Shown here: one piece after another, positions 11,448 through 23,419 of the stretch
How the letters are laid out: each line of letters starts with the position of its first letter
How positions within the stretch are numbered: the stretch's first letter is position 1
Assembly (NCBI GenBank): GCA_009602735.1
Contig: WELA01006381.1
Span: 1-64,000 of the forward strand
Length of the DNA: 64,000 nt
Direction of reading: 5' to 3'
From: Mesotaenium endlicherianum
Taxonomy: Eukaryota; Streptophyta; Zygnematophyceae; Zygnematales; Mesotaeniaceae
The notes under the pieces: generated by a model
Databases searched by the model: none
What the model was told of the DNA's origin: nothing
The model's input: the letters and a program-made list of their open reading frames with translations, nothing else
Position numbers and translations under genes: made by a program

Positions 11448-12430
11448 TGACGTTTCTGCTTCCTCGAGGATCTTAGCTCGGTATTCAAGGAAAATTTATT
11501 ACTTAATAAAATAATAATAATAACTTTGAATAATATCCATAATCCTTGAGAGTGCGAGAATGAAAATGAAAGTAGTAGAATGTATGCTTGTGAGAGTTGC
11601 ACTCACAAGTGACTGTTGCAAGTATATATATTTGCAAAGATGAGGCACAGGAGTGCTTCAAGTCACTTGCTAGGGCACAGGTTCATGTTCAACGAGACGG
11701 TCGAACGGGCGTGTTCCGTTCGATCGAATGCTTGAAACAAGTCGTTTGGCCGTTTGGAGGTTACGCTATAGTTTCCAAAAATCGTTGAACACGAAACGGG
11801 CGCTTTCGCGATTACGCGGCTTTTTGAAAAGTTGCGATTGCTCGCGCGGTCGCGTACACATTCATGTGGCATGAGCTGGTAATTATAGAGAACTACCTGC
11901 CAATCGGTCTGGTGTGAACGAATCAAATGAAGAGTCGAGGGTATGAATCCTCATGGATGCAAAGTAACTTTGCATATTTCGTTTTCGTGAGGTTTAACGA
12001 CTGTCGCGGAATCGAGCTACCTCGACTAGGCGATCGCGGGGTCGATCCGACCTGTGGGTTCCTTAGGCCACAGTTGTTTTTTTATTCGGATTAAGGATCG
12101 TCATTAACCAAAACAGCGACAGTCATAAAGCGAAATAATGGAAGTCAAAATATGTTCATTAAATCGTGATTGAATAATTTATTTCCCCATAATTGATCAA
12201 GCTGACAATATGATTAATTACGTTACACTTTTGCAAAGTAATTGAGATCTTCACAATTCTTTTTGCAATAGTAGTTTGGTCGTTTTGCCACTCGACCCGG
12301 AATTAGTCGGCACACCTGTGTGTCGAATAATTTAACAAATATGCAATCTTTTACAAATAAAAAGTATAACGTATTTTAGGTGATTAAAAAATATCTTGAA
12401 TACGCATAAAAGGCTCAGATCCTTGCAGAC
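11448..12430 (-). repeat. Probable solo LTR of the E1 family
   Basis: The first ~410 bases align with the E1 LTR (4,842-5,234), starting TGACGTTTCTGCTTC. The remainder to about 12,430 is inferred to belong to it because the flanking relic seems to resume at ~12,440. The exact right end and a target duplication could not be fixed. Confidence 0.55.
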
Positions 12431-12439
12431 AGCTTCACC

Positions 12440-12697
12440 TTTCATCCAGCGTGCATGCTTATGTGGCCATCGAGCCCATGTCCCGTGAGGTGGCAACTCA
12501 ATTGTAGCAGTTTCCATGAAGGGCTGCTGCTGAGCTGGCCTGCTTACTCGGCGTGGCCTGACTCGTCCATTGCTAAGCTAGCTATTGGATTAGCTCTCTC
12601 TGACTTGGTGATCGCTATGTTAGTTGCTGGATCAGCTTTCTTGACTTGGCAACTGCTGACATAGATTATTTGCGGGTTCTGGAGGGGTCAACCTATG
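12440..12697. repeat. LTR-related relic (DNMT-element LTR family)
   Basis: Stretches such as ATCGAGCCCATGTC and GGTTCTGGAGGGGTCAACC resemble 37,060-37,230 (GCCGAGCCCATGTCTC; GGTCCTGGGTGGCTCAACC). It continues after the next LTR at 13,186. The relation is by eye and diverged. Confidence 0.45.
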
Positions 12698-13185
12698 TGT
12701 TAAAATATATTCGTTCGTTTTAATATTTCAATGCTTTTGAATACTTGTATAGTAATTTTGTGTGGATGTAAGTGTGAATTGATACTCCGGTGACTTTGTT
12801 CATGTCCTTTGAACCTTCTAAGGTATCTTCAAATTAGAAGAAGGCCCTAGAAGAACTCCATGTGGCAAAAGGCAAATGTGCCATTAGGTCAAAAGGATAT
12901 GTGTACATTATTCTAGAAAGAGGTGTCAATTTTTGGGACGTTTTTTGGGTGCCAACACATCGATACGCACCTTCTTAGAAATTACTTGTGTAGCAAGTAT
13001 ATAAAGAAGAGCTAGAACATAGAGAGGCATCTAGAATGACTCGTGTACTTTCCAAGTTCAAGAAATATTCGGTCTTTCAAGAAGCCATCTCTCTTTCAAG
13101 AATCTACCACGTGTTCAAAAATCCTTGTTTTGAATAGAGAAAGTATTCAATCTTACGAAGTACTCTATCTATTTGTTTCACTACA
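12698..13185 (+). repeat. Probable solo LTR, about 488 bp
   Basis: The stretch starts TGTTAAAATATATTCG and ends TTTCACTACA. It contains a TATA-like box (AGTATATAAAGAAG near 12,995), as LTR promoters do, and interrupts an LTR relic that continues on both sides. No clear target duplication was seen; strand is a guess from the TATA box. Confidence 0.5.
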
Positions 13186-13540
13186 GTGGGTGTAAAATAC
13201 CCACCCATCACTGAGTGTGACTTCTGACATGTCTTGGTCACGCTTGCCCGTGTCACAAATTTGATCGTCATCGCTGACTTTTCACATATCAGCAACCTTG
13301 GACGGTGAGTCAACGCTGACTTTTTGTGCCTGAGGTAGACGTACCTTGCGCCACGCGTGCTGTGCCGTCAAAGTGATCGCAGCTGGGGGTTGACGGTAGG
13401 AGTAAATGATCTTGTGATTTCAACGTTGAAACCTGGAGTTGACTGCCGACAAAATGGGCGATGTTGCGCGTGCAGTGGCGTGTAGTTTTGATGGCGTTGC
13501 GGTCCTGATGCTCCCGTCGACAGCGCAGAATCTCAATGCA
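13186..13540. repeat. Continuation of LTR-related relic
   Basis: Matches in blocks to 37,255-37,430 and 54,090-54,180: CCCACCCATCACT, GGTGAGTCAACG.TGACTTT and TTGCGCCACGCGTG.TG.GCCGTC. These blocks mark the same LTR family as the DNMT-bearing element. From 13,541 to 13,704 nothing is recognised; it may hold the 5' leader of the AHL gene. Confidence 0.5.
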
Positions 13541-13704
13541 ACTCTTATTTAATCATCTTTTTAGCAAAGGTGGGAAATGGGAGGGAAATGTTCTTACATT
13601 TGCGTTCTCTCGAAGCTTGCCGGTTAAAAAACACAATTTAATAAAATAGTATTGCATGTTTCTCGTGCATCAAGCATCGGGAGTGTCGAGCCCTACTTGA
13701 CGCC

Positions 13705-16320
13705 ATGGAGTCGAGCTATCCGGAAGAAAGTCATCCTCAAGTCCGTTCTCCTGATGCACCAGAGGTAGATCAAAAGCCTTGGAGGCCAAACCCTGGTTAC
13801 GTTCATGAAGGACACCCAATCCCTGCTCTGATCCCAGGAAGTGAAGAAAAAAAGAAGCGTGGGCGTCCACGCAAAAACCCATTACCAGAAGCCTCCCCGA
13901 GCTCCCCCGACAATATCACAGCCGGCCCTTTGCCAGATGGAACAATACCACAGAAGAGGCCTCGAGGAAGACCTAAAGGCTCAACTACGAAGAACAGAGG
14001 GAAATCATCAGGTGAATGTTTTTCATCATATGGTTGTTTTACGAGTATCTTGGTCTTGTGTCCTTACCTTGTCCATGGTAATACCTCATTTACTCGTTGC
14101 CATAAGGAGGCTTGATAGTGAGTAGGTGGTTTTTCCTTACGAGATGTCAGACAAGCTCTTCTTGTTTCATAGGTACTTCAGCCCTCATTCTCTTTACACT
14201 TTCAACTCCTTCTGCGAATCTGCCCTGCTCTTATGAGTACAATTAGTTGTTGATTCATAAAGGTCATGGACAAGCAAGGAACTTGGAGTGTTGAAGATGC
14301 CAGCATACAGCATGCTAATATAAATTTTTTGTTTACTGTGGTAGATCCTTATCAACAGCTGGACATGGCTTTGTCCCACATATATTAATGGTAGCCGCGG
14401 GCGAGGTAAGACGCTCAACCTCTGCTTTGAGCACTAATTTAAGACTGTGCAGTGCTGCTTACCTGCACCACATGGTGTCGTGTTAGATATAACTGTAAAG
14501 CTGTAACTGCTGACAGTGCAGCTCTATATGCTGACTGGTTACAATGTCACACTGCGCCATTTGACCTCAAATGGCTTGTTGCAGGATGTGGCGACAAAGA
14601 TATTCTCGTTCTCACAGCAGGAGAAAGGTGCAGTTTGCGTGATGTCAGCAAATGGGGCATGCTCGAGTGTAACTTTACGGCAGCCCGCAACTTCAGGGGG
14701 GACTGTGACATACGAGGTACTGCACCTTAAGGCCGCTCCTAATTGCAGCGAAGTGTGTTTGCATGTCAGGCTCTCTAGTAGAGCAAAGATAAGTCTTAAA
14801 GTGGATTAAATATTAGACGAATGGCTGCAATTTTGTTGGTGTGTTGTATCCGTACAGGGGTCAGACTTTTAAAAGACCAGAAACGCAAATAAATTGGAAG
14901 TTCAGATAAACTTATTTTGCACATATGTTACTGCAATTAGCGAAACGACCCTTGCGGCAGGTGCAAGAGGAAGTGGTGACATGAGGATGGGGAATTTGAG
15001 GTGGAATTCACGCTCTTAGCTGGGGCTCTCCATCGTCTTAACTGTTGTACTTACTTCAAAAGTGTCTCATGATCGGTTTTTGGGGGGTGTGTCTTATGCC
15101 AGGGGCGCTTTGAGATTCTGTCATTATCGGGCTCCTTCATGCCAAATTATAGCGAAGATTCCTTCATGCCGGCCGTCAACGATGAGAGGTCAAGAAGCAG
15201 AACTGGCGGCTTAAGTGTGTCACTGGCTGGACCTGATGGGCGTGTGGTGGGTGGCGGTGTTGCCGGTTTGCTCATTGCTGCTAGCCCTGTTCAGGTAGTG
15301 TACTCGTCGAATTATATGCTCTATGTTTTGAGCTGGGAAACTATATACATGCAGTTACAATCTTTCGAGGATGTCATTGAAGCTTCTCACAAAGGGGTCA
15401 CAACATGATTCAGGTGTCAGGGAGGTTGTTGATTTCGTGCAAGCCTTATGAGCCAGGTTGTGAACAGGAATCATTTCTGGCACTTGGAAATTTGTGCATC
15501 AATCACCACCAGGACCTCTTGTGCAGTGCATTGCGAGCGCGTGCAGGCAGGGCTTGAAAAGGAGGTGGTCGCTGAAAGTGTATCTCGTTAACTACGTGGC
15601 TTTACAGTGTAGTCTGAGAGGGGAATATGTAGGTGCAAGGGATAGACGTGTTCTACTCTTAAGGTCATCTGTCCTAAGTGCAGATACATTGTCCAAAAGC
15701 CTATCTTGGGGGATTTATTGAAACTTTACGGGGCAGGTAATTTGCAGCTTGTGGCTAAACAAGGGACCCCATGCACACTATTGGTGTAGGATCTTCTGGC
15801 ATTCTGTGAAGAGTTCTGCAGAACAGTGAGTCTCATCATGAGCACATCTCAGAAGGTGTTTTCTAAGCAAAGCAGCTAGATTCAAAGGTCTGGTTCATGT
15901 CCGTGGTGTAGTCCTGACTTCTTCTTATTGCCTGCGTAGGTTGTGGCTGGGAGCTTTTCAATACCTCCGGAGCCTAAAGCAGGGCAGAGCCCCGTTCTTC
16001 CCAATGCTGCTGCCCCTCTCCCTCCAGCTCCAAGTACCGAACCTACAGGTATTTTCCAGCCTGTCGTTGGCTCTGGCTCCAGTGCTCAAGGAGGTCCTGA
16101 GCTTGGATTCAGCTCTCTACTCCTGAGTCAAGGAGGAGGTGCATTCCAAGTTGCAGGTGTGAGGCCGGGGATGACTGTACCAATGCAGAATACAGGACAG
16201 TTAGAGGCGGTGGTTCTCCCAAATCATCCACCAGCTGCTGGAGTTGGTTGGAGTTTGGAGCAACCTAACCACAATAACTTCACGTCAGCTGTTGAGGAAG
16301 CTAATAAAGGTAAGGGTTAA
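13705..16320 (+). CDS. AHL-type AT-hook/PPC-domain DNA-binding protein, five exons
   Basis: AHL proteins bind the minor groove of AT-rich DNA in the nucleus and form multimers through the PPC (DUF296) domain. Exons inferred: 13,705-14,011; 14,345-14,405; 14,585-14,716; 15,103-15,294; 15,940-16,309, all with GT-AG introns. Exon 1 has two AT-hooks (KKRGRPRKNP, about residue 50; KRPRGRPKGS, about residue 90). Exons 2-4 build the PPC domain: STAGHGFVPHILMVAAGE, IFSFSQQEKGAVCVMSANG, TLRQPATSGGTVTYE, GRFEILSLSGSF, RTGGLSVSLAGPDGRV and GGGVAGLLIAASPVQ. Exon 5 is a Pro/Ser/Gly-rich tail. Two hooks plus introns fit the intron-containing (clade B, type II) AHLs. The start follows GACGCC and is the first ATG of the frame. 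Exon 1 leaves one base while exon 2 needs two, so a missed small exon or a one-base change is possible. Exon 5 either reads to TAA at 16,318 or splices on at GTAAGG (16,310). It is the only host gene recognised. Confidence 0.88.
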
Positions 16321-17349
16321 GATTTGCAGTTATTCTGTATGGTGTGCCATCACAGTCGGTGACAACTCAAGTAGACCCCATTTTGTAGATAGGATGTGGA
16401 CGGCCTCATCATTCATGTATGATCATGGTTTCTTTGAAAAGGATATGTGTAGGTGTTTTGGTTAACTCCTTATGTAGTCTGTGGCCACTTCTTGATGGCA
16501 TTGTGAGATCAGCATTTCATGTGTAAATGGTGTCAAGAAAGTTCTGGATATGGTGCTCGCCCTGAGTGGCGTTGGTCTTCTTTACCTGCTGAAATTGGCT
16601 TTGTGCACATACTATTGACAGGCATCTAGGTTGACACCATCGTCGTGCACAAGGGTGTATGAGGGCCCTTTCCTTTTTCTCTTTTCAGTGCATGTTGTCT
16701 TGCATTTGGTGTACAGAGTAGGATTCTGTTGCATACCAGAGAACAGTGAGGACTTTCAGTTTGTCATGGTAACTTTGCAATATACTTATTGAGGTCCAGG
16801 AACTCTTCTTGGTGTTCTGGTCTTGAGAATTGACTAGCGTACAACCAGCAGCTAGAAGAGGAGCCCATCTGCTGTGGCTTTAAAATTGACGGAGTTTGAA
16901 GGGCTTGAGAAATATGACAGCTATAGGTGGGATGATGCAAAGGTACTCTATAGAACTTGACAACATATCTAATGCTCTTGTAATTATGGACAAGCTGGGT
17001 AAGCAAGGCTTCACATATTGACACTCATCTAGCCATGTTCTCACTAGCACAAGATATAAAATTGTATGGTATTGACATGCCGTCGCGTGTAACATGCTTG
17101 CAATATATGCATTGCATATTTCAGGGAGGTCCTCAAGTAAGAACTTGAAAATGCGGAGAAGCAACTACATATTCATGTAAGGAATAAAGTTGACAAGTTT
17201 GAATTTGAACTAGGGTTGAACATATCATATAACTGTTAAATTGTTGGAGATTTTTAACATGACCCTCATGTCATCTAGAAGTTGTCACCCTCACCAAATG
17301 TACAGCTGAAAGGTGCCTTAAGTTTTTCTCACAGATTGCAAATCGCTCC
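16321..17349. other. Intergenic or 3' portion of the AHL gene; no firm feature
   Basis: No retroelement motif is visible here, unlike most of the window. A short + strand stretch at about 16,880-16,940 reads TEFEGLEKYDSYRWDDAK before a GT donor-like site, which might be a downstream exon, but it has no recognised homology. Confidence 0.3.
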
Positions 17350-20300
17350 ACATATTCATACTCCATATTGAGAAGCTTCTGATAAGTTGCAAGATCCGGA
17401 CTCACAAACTAACGTCCAAGCATGTGTTCAAAAATTACTTCAGCAACCAACTTAGTGGGTCATCCATCCAAACCCCTCTAAAAGTTGTCGCAGCCATGGG
17501 AGGCCGTGGCTGCCTTCATTCGTTAGCTCAAATAAGGACCCTTGTTCATGAGAGTCGAGACACCCTATATGCCCTAGCTTTTATCACTAACCTGCCTACA
17601 CCCACCACATGCTCACAGAGTAAGCCATCGTTGCGTGCTTCCACACGTCCTAACGCCCGCATTTTCCCGTCGTCCCTACTCGACACGAAGTACCTTAATT
17701 CCGACCAGCTCTTACGCCCGGGCGATGCAAAGTCTTTCATTGGTCGGCTAACCGCTACACTCACCTCACAAAGACGCCGTGTGTCAAAGCAATAAATATA
17801 TGACGAGGATAGGATGTTGCTAAACTTGCCAGGCGACTCCACCGGACCACATGAGGTGGTGGTCCCAATCCCTTTCTACGCGATCAAAGCACTACGTCAA
17901 ACCCAAGTCAAGTAAGTATCCCGATGTTTCAGCCTCATTTTTCCCTGATCCAATGCCCCGTAATACTGACGATTGTGTAGCACCTGCTTTTTCAATAGGC
18001 ATGTGGGACCATACCTCTGTCCAAAAAATTCTCGGTTTTTTTACACAGAGTTTATTCCCGCTCCACATCTCTTTTGGGATCCTTCCTCCTAGTGCAGCTG
18101 AAGGCAATTTGGCACTCACACGGGCAGCAGTTCCCATAGCCTCTGCCCACAAACTCTCATGCTGACCCGTTGCGAAAATCATAGCTCTCGCAACCACCAT
18201 AAGCGTCCGATTCTTCTCTTAGCAACTCCGTTTTGCTCAGGTGAGTAGGTGCTGGTCACTCATGCTTAATGCCTTTCTCTCACCAACTTGCTGAAGTAGT
18301 GTAATGAATCAGTTCATTATTTATTTAATTAATTGCATACATAAATATAACACTAAATAAGTATTATGTCTATATACTCACATGTGCGAGTTCATCCAAA
18401 TGAATGTATGTCGATGTAATGCGAGTTTACTTACTTAGTCAAAAAGGTCAGCAGGATGAATTTTGTACCATAGTGTAGTTTGCTGACTTTGTTGAAAAGG
18501 TCAGCAGGATGACTTTTGTATCATAGTGTAGTTTGCTGAGATTTATATATCAGTTATATGTAGGATATAATATCAGTAAGTTGACATATAGTAAGCTCGC
18601 TTGATATTAGTCAATATACTTAACTTCAGTACGCTGAGGATAGACATATTCATTTAGATTGTTATTTGTAGATTGGCACATGTGACCGAAGTATACTGAA
18701 AGTCGGGAGGTCGACTGAGATTCGGTAAACCGATGTCCTACTAGTGTGGTTAACTCCTGGGTAGGCGGAGCTGTCGTCAGTCAACTGAACAGTTAGGACT
18801 TTCAGTCAACCGACCAATTAATATGGTCGTTATTCCTAGATCCGTGGGTCCCAACTTAACGGGTTTCCCACGAAACGGCGCACCTTGCGCCGTGTACAAC
18901 CAGGTGGTCACTAGGTACATAGCAGGCTGGGATCTCGTGGTCCCTCATTCTGGACAGTAGGCTTTACAGTCGGATTTCTACTTGCAAGTGATGTGTGCAC
19001 TTTTGGGTTCGTTCTAATGACCAGCCTACACGGAAATTGNCCAGCCTACACGGAAATTAATATGGCTGCTTCGTCTGCGCTGCAAATGGGACGAACTAGG
19101 ACTTTTCGGAAAGGTCTTGTCAAGATGCATCCGTTGCTGTTAAGTTTGCTCAATTTGGAGTAGTATTGGCAGAATTATGCCCTCTGACATTTCGGGGTCA
19201 CACAGCGGACAGATTCCATGGTTTTGCACCTAAGTCAGTGGGATGTATTTTAGCTGCATTATGGTCATCTGAATGAGAGCGCCTTTGCTATTCAGTCCCC
19301 TGATGTTGTGCATGTGCTATACTTGGAGTTTCTAAAGGAGAAGCTCAAGTCCTCAAGCTCGCCTCTTACTTGTGCCTCGTGTTAGTGTGCAACTATGGCA
19401 CACTACAGTAAGTGAGTCAAGAGGTGTAGATGAGTAAACGGAATTCATTATAAGGGCAAAGATCGCTCCCTGATTTCACACGCTTCCACCTATCTCTGAT
19501 CTTATATATTTAAATGAAATACATTTATCTTGAATAAGCAAGATTCATTTCAAGTAGCCATTCACATACTCCGTCCCATTGTCAATCTTTAGGATCCTGG
19601 TCTTCTTCCCAGCTGCTTCTCCACAAACGTTTTGTACTCCAAAAAAATCCAGAAGCCTGGTCCTTTGTTTTCATGAAATACATCTCACTTTTCCTCAGTT
19701 AGTCATTGTTGAAAGTGATATACAGCATACTTTATGACCCTTTGGCTGACTCTCTCATGGGAGCCCACGCATCTCAATGCACCAGCTTCACCAACTTACT
19801 AGCTCTAGTGCTTTCTCCCTTTGAAAACAATGTCCTTGCTGGCTTTCCCATCTGACACCCTCTGCAAAAGTCCAAGCTTTGCCCTGTGAAGTCTAGTAAT
19901 CCTCTTTCGTTCTCCTGTGCCATTTGTTTCAGCTATGGTTCTCTCACATGCCCAAATCTCTGGTGCCACAAGGTGATGTCATTCCCCAGCTTCACACTTC
20001 CTTGTGCACTGAGTGTTGAACTAACTTGAGGGACCTGGTCCATCACATATGGGGCATCTTCATAGATGGCACTAGATCTTGAATAGGCTACCCTGCATGC
20101 TTAACTTAACACAGCCTTCATGACTACTTCACCCTTTTTATCCATCACTTGACATATACTTCCCTCAAACACGGTACCACTCTGTTACTGAAGGGTTTTT
20201 CCTTCGGAGCTGAAACATAATTTTCACAAGGCTTGGAGTGTGCAAAACATCTTGCATTACGAATTTGTACTTCCTCTCACCAATGCAAAGTTTGTGGAAG

Positions 20301-20560
20301 TTGCAACCACGTATTACTGGCTAATTGAAGCCTTAGCAGCCGCACTAAAACCTTATGGTTAATCACAAGATAGCGCACTGTCTGAGCCTATACTCAGACA
20401 CAAGTTTGGACAATGTCCATCCTTAGGAGCCCATACCAGCTCGCGGATCTTGCGAGTGGTTCCTTGGATCAATACTTCATCACAATGCCTTAAGGCCCTT
20501 GGTGCTATGCAAATCAATTGAGTACAGGACCTTTGTAAGTTGAATCCCAAGGCAAGAGTC
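17350..20560 (-). mobile_element. Broken Ty1/copia element, split by a solo LTR
   Basis: On the - strand from high to low coordinates there is a gag-pre-integrase segment (about 19,790-19,910; CQMGKPA), then the integrase core (RILKIDNGTEYVNGY, about 19,560-19,620). Below the inserted LTR come STYSPEQNGVA and WAEAMGTAARVSAKLPS (about 18,100-18,250) and, further on, the integrase C-terminal region. This order and the DNGTE...SPEQNG motifs are typical of Ty1/copia. The flanks of the inserted LTR (18,300-19,552) continue one another. The element is decayed, without recognised LTRs of its own. Confidence 0.8.
18300..19552 (+). repeat. Solo LTR (1,253 bp) with target duplication AGTAG
   Basis: It starts TGTAATGAATCAG and ends GATTCATTTCA, with AGTAG at 18,295-18,299 and again at 19,553-19,557. 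It matches the LTR at 23,420-24,688 over its length. Solo LTRs arise by recombination between the two LTRs of an inserted element. A 53-base tandem pair (GGTCAGCAGGATGA...) lies at 18,438-18,543. The unknown base at 19,040 separates two identical ~18-base stretches and looks like an assembly seam. Confidence 0.9.
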
Positions 20561-20566
20561 TATGAG

Positions 20567-20793
20567 AAGAAAAGGAGAAGCTATGTTCCTCAAGTTCGTC
20601 TCTTTCTTATACCTTGTGTTAGTGTGCAATTATGGCGCACTACGGTAAGTGAGTCAAGGGGTATAGATGAGTAAATTGATTTCATTATAAGGGCAAAGAT
20701 CGCTCTTTTATTTACACGCATCCAAGTAATTGTGATCCTATTTATTTGAATAAAATATATTTCTTTACTAAGCAAGATTTAATTCATTGGTCT
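20567..20793 (+). repeat. LTR 3'-end fragment, same family as 18,300
   Basis: It matches 19,340-19,545 and 24,470-24,680 (AGGAGAAGCT..., GGCGCACTACGGTAAGTGAGTCAAGGG-type block, TTCATTATAAGGGC). It is in the + orientation, opposite to the neighbouring piece at 21,145-22,055, so the two may be parts of one rearranged LTR. Confidence 0.7.
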
Positions 20794-21144
20794 AGTGTAC
20801 CTGGGCGCTGCTAAAGTAGTCTGAGCGCGCACCCTGATTGATCTTCAATGCAATCGAGGACCGACTTAGCTCAGCTTGCTCGCGTGCAATCCTGTGTGCG
20901 CGAAACAACTCTCGGGAGCCGCCCCTTCCCCTACTGTTGCAGCTTATTTGCAAACAATGTGCGCCTCCTTGAGCTCCCCCTCTCGCTCAGCTGAGCTAGG
21001 TTGATGAGGTTAGCTCTAAATCTCGTGCAGCTGATCAATCTTTCCTTTTGATCAACAACTTCTGTATATATTTCTAGAAGTAATGAATGGCTACAATTGT
21101 CTTGGAAATGCAAGCAGCTTCATGTTCTTGCATTTTTTCATTAG
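20794..21144. other. Unassigned, between two LTR pieces
   Basis: A C-rich stretch and an A/T-rich stretch with no clear motif. The - strand contains short open pieces (GELKEAHIV-like) that could be a retroelement gag relic, but this is too weak to call. Confidence 0.25.
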
Positions 21145-22055
21145 GCAAATACACAACATCAGAGGATTAAAATGCACAAGCGTTCTTGTTCAGATGACCA
21201 TAATACAGCTCAAACATATCCTTCCAAATTGAGTGCAAAACCATAGAAGCCGTCCACTATGTGACTTGAAGACTTGAGAAGCAATAACTCTTGTTCCCAC
21301 TTAACCAAATTAAGCAAATTGAATGGCAACGGGCGCGTCTTGATGAGACCTTTCCAAAACGTCCTAGTCAATTTGGTGCACAAACGAAGACGCCATGTCA
21401 ATTTGCGTGAAAGTTGTTCATAATAAGTGCACCACATGACTTGCAAGTAGAAATCCAACTGGAAAACCTACTGTCCAGGTCGAGGGACCACGAGATCCCA
21501 TCTTGCTATGTACCTAGTGACCACTTGGTTGATTACCGCGCAAGGTGCTCCGTTTCGTGGGAAATCCATTACGTTGGGACTCACGGATCTAAGTACGACG
21601 ACCATATTAACGGGTCATTTGACTGAAGTCCTAATTGTTTTGCTAAAGGACGTCGACTCCACCTACTTAGGATTCAACCACATCGGTAAGACATGGGTCC
21701 ATTGAATCCCAGTCAACCTCTCGACTTTTAATCGGTCACATGTGCCAATCTACAGTAATCATCTAAATGGATATATTAAGCCTCAGCATATTGAGTCTAA
21801 TAATAAAAAGCATCCTGACTATTATCACGCGACTTTACTATGTCTACATATCGGTCTACTTATAACATATTACAAATATGTATACTACTGACCTCAATCG
21901 TCAAAGTCATCATGCTGATCTTTTCGGCAGAGTGAGTAAACTTGCATTATATTGACATTTGTTCATCTAGCTAAACTCGCACATGTGAGTACATTCACAT
22001 ATTTTTAATTGATGATACATGCAATTAACTAAATGAATAGTGAATCGATTGACTA
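21145..22055 (-). repeat. LTR fragment, inverted, same family as 18,300
   Basis: The reverse complement aligns with 18,300-19,310, ending on the + strand in GATTGACTACA, the counterpart of the LTR start TGTAATGAATC. The bases just above (22,056-22,080) include AATCTCTCCGACTTTAATTG, a polypurine-tract-like sequence on the - strand, so this is the 3' LTR of a - strand element. Confidence 0.75.
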
Positions 22056-22640
22056 CAATCTCTCCGACTTTAATTGTTGTCGCCTCGACAACACTTAGCA
22101 TGCAATTTATTTATTTATGATCACACTTCAATCCAATCGGTGAATCAAAGCAAGCATACAAAATACATAAGTGAAATGTTTACCTACCAATGCAAGAATG
22201 ACTACAATCAACAATTGAAGACAGGCATAGACTTGACTGTACACTTAAAAGTCCTTCCAGTCGAAAGACAAACAGAGCACACCACACCTTGCAGTCATCA
22301 TCACACCCAGGTTGGACAGCCCCCTTTTGTGGTCAACAAATAAAAGCATGACACATGTTATTAATTCTCAGTCCACTGAACTAATCTTGCTCTCCTTTTC
22401 TTTGTCTTTAACTCCAGCCTTGCTCACACCTTAAAAGCTCCTCACAAGCCATCTTTTGTGACTTAAGTACCTGCTTACAAATTAACGTAAAGATGACAAG
22501 GGGAGGTCAATAATTGTGTTGGCACTGAATGCCCTTGCAAGGTAAGTAGCATCAACTTAATGAATCCAAGAAAATTTTGAATTTTAACCACACTTTTTTA
22601 GCAAACGAAATTTAGAGAACTATATGATTTAAATCGATAT
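22056..22640 (-). mobile_element. 3' internal segment of a non-coding LTR element
   Basis: It follows the LTR piece with TTGTTGTCGCCTCGACAACACT, nearly the same as at 41,683-41,704 inside E5. From 22,200 to 22,640 it is the reverse complement of 28,960-29,412. No protein motif is recognised. Confidence 0.6.
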
Positions 22641-23388
22641 ACCGTTCACCTTAGTCAACTCACTGATGTACCTTGTATCATTGCTACCCAACTAAGTTAG
22701 TTCGTACACTTGCTCCGCTGGTGTACAGCAACACACAATTTGCACCAGCCCTTTACTGATGCTCTTGATATTAATGCAGTACATACTAAAATGCAACAGT
22801 ATACTAGTTTGTTAGTACTTGCTCTTACTGCTAAGTGTGTAAGTAAGGCTCACTGAGTACCTCAAATACACATCCCATCGTTACCTCTCAAACTTAAGAA
22901 GATGTCATCCTCGACAGCTTGAATCACATAGACACAATTGTGCAGCGCTTGACAACTCCCCATCTTGTTACGACTGAGGAAATCGGAAGGCGCTAGGCAT
23001 CGGCATGCCTAGAAAGGAAAAGGACTCTCATGGTAAGGCAATGACTCAAAGAGGGAACTGTTCCCAAACTAGACAAGGACTAGTTAATCTAAGTGCTTGT
23101 GGGTAAAAAACTCCCTAAGAGGGGGACAATCCCATAGCTTATGAGCTGTAAATGTGAACAAAATACTAGAAGTGTGTACTGGCACTAATGGGCAGTTGAG
23201 CAGCTAATGAGTAACTAAAATCAAAATGAAATACGAGCTATGAAAATTGTGAAGGAGCCGAAGGCTCCACAAGGCGGACGATGACGAAGACTAGAATAAT
23301 GTACGTGCATAGCAAGATAAACTTACTGGCTAGTGATATTATGGCCGAACTTTGGCCTCACGAGAACTTTAGTCTACGAATTCGTTTG
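22641..23388. other. Unassigned, probably retroelement-derived
   Basis: No domain or RNA gene is recognised. The - strand near 22,890 reads VEDDIFLSLRG, reminiscent of the acidic tail at the end of some pol genes, but too short to call. At 23,389-23,419 there is a 31-base match to the start of the E1-family LTR, cut by the next LTR. Confidence 0.3.
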
Positions 23389-23419
23389 TAACATTTTTGC
23401 TTTTGGAGAGGATCATTAC

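Noticed and set aside
16880-16940. Possible further exon of the AHL gene (TEFEGLEKYDSYRWDDAK)
   Set aside because: It reads plausibly and ends in a donor-like site, but there is no homology I recognise and no clear acceptor in the right phase.
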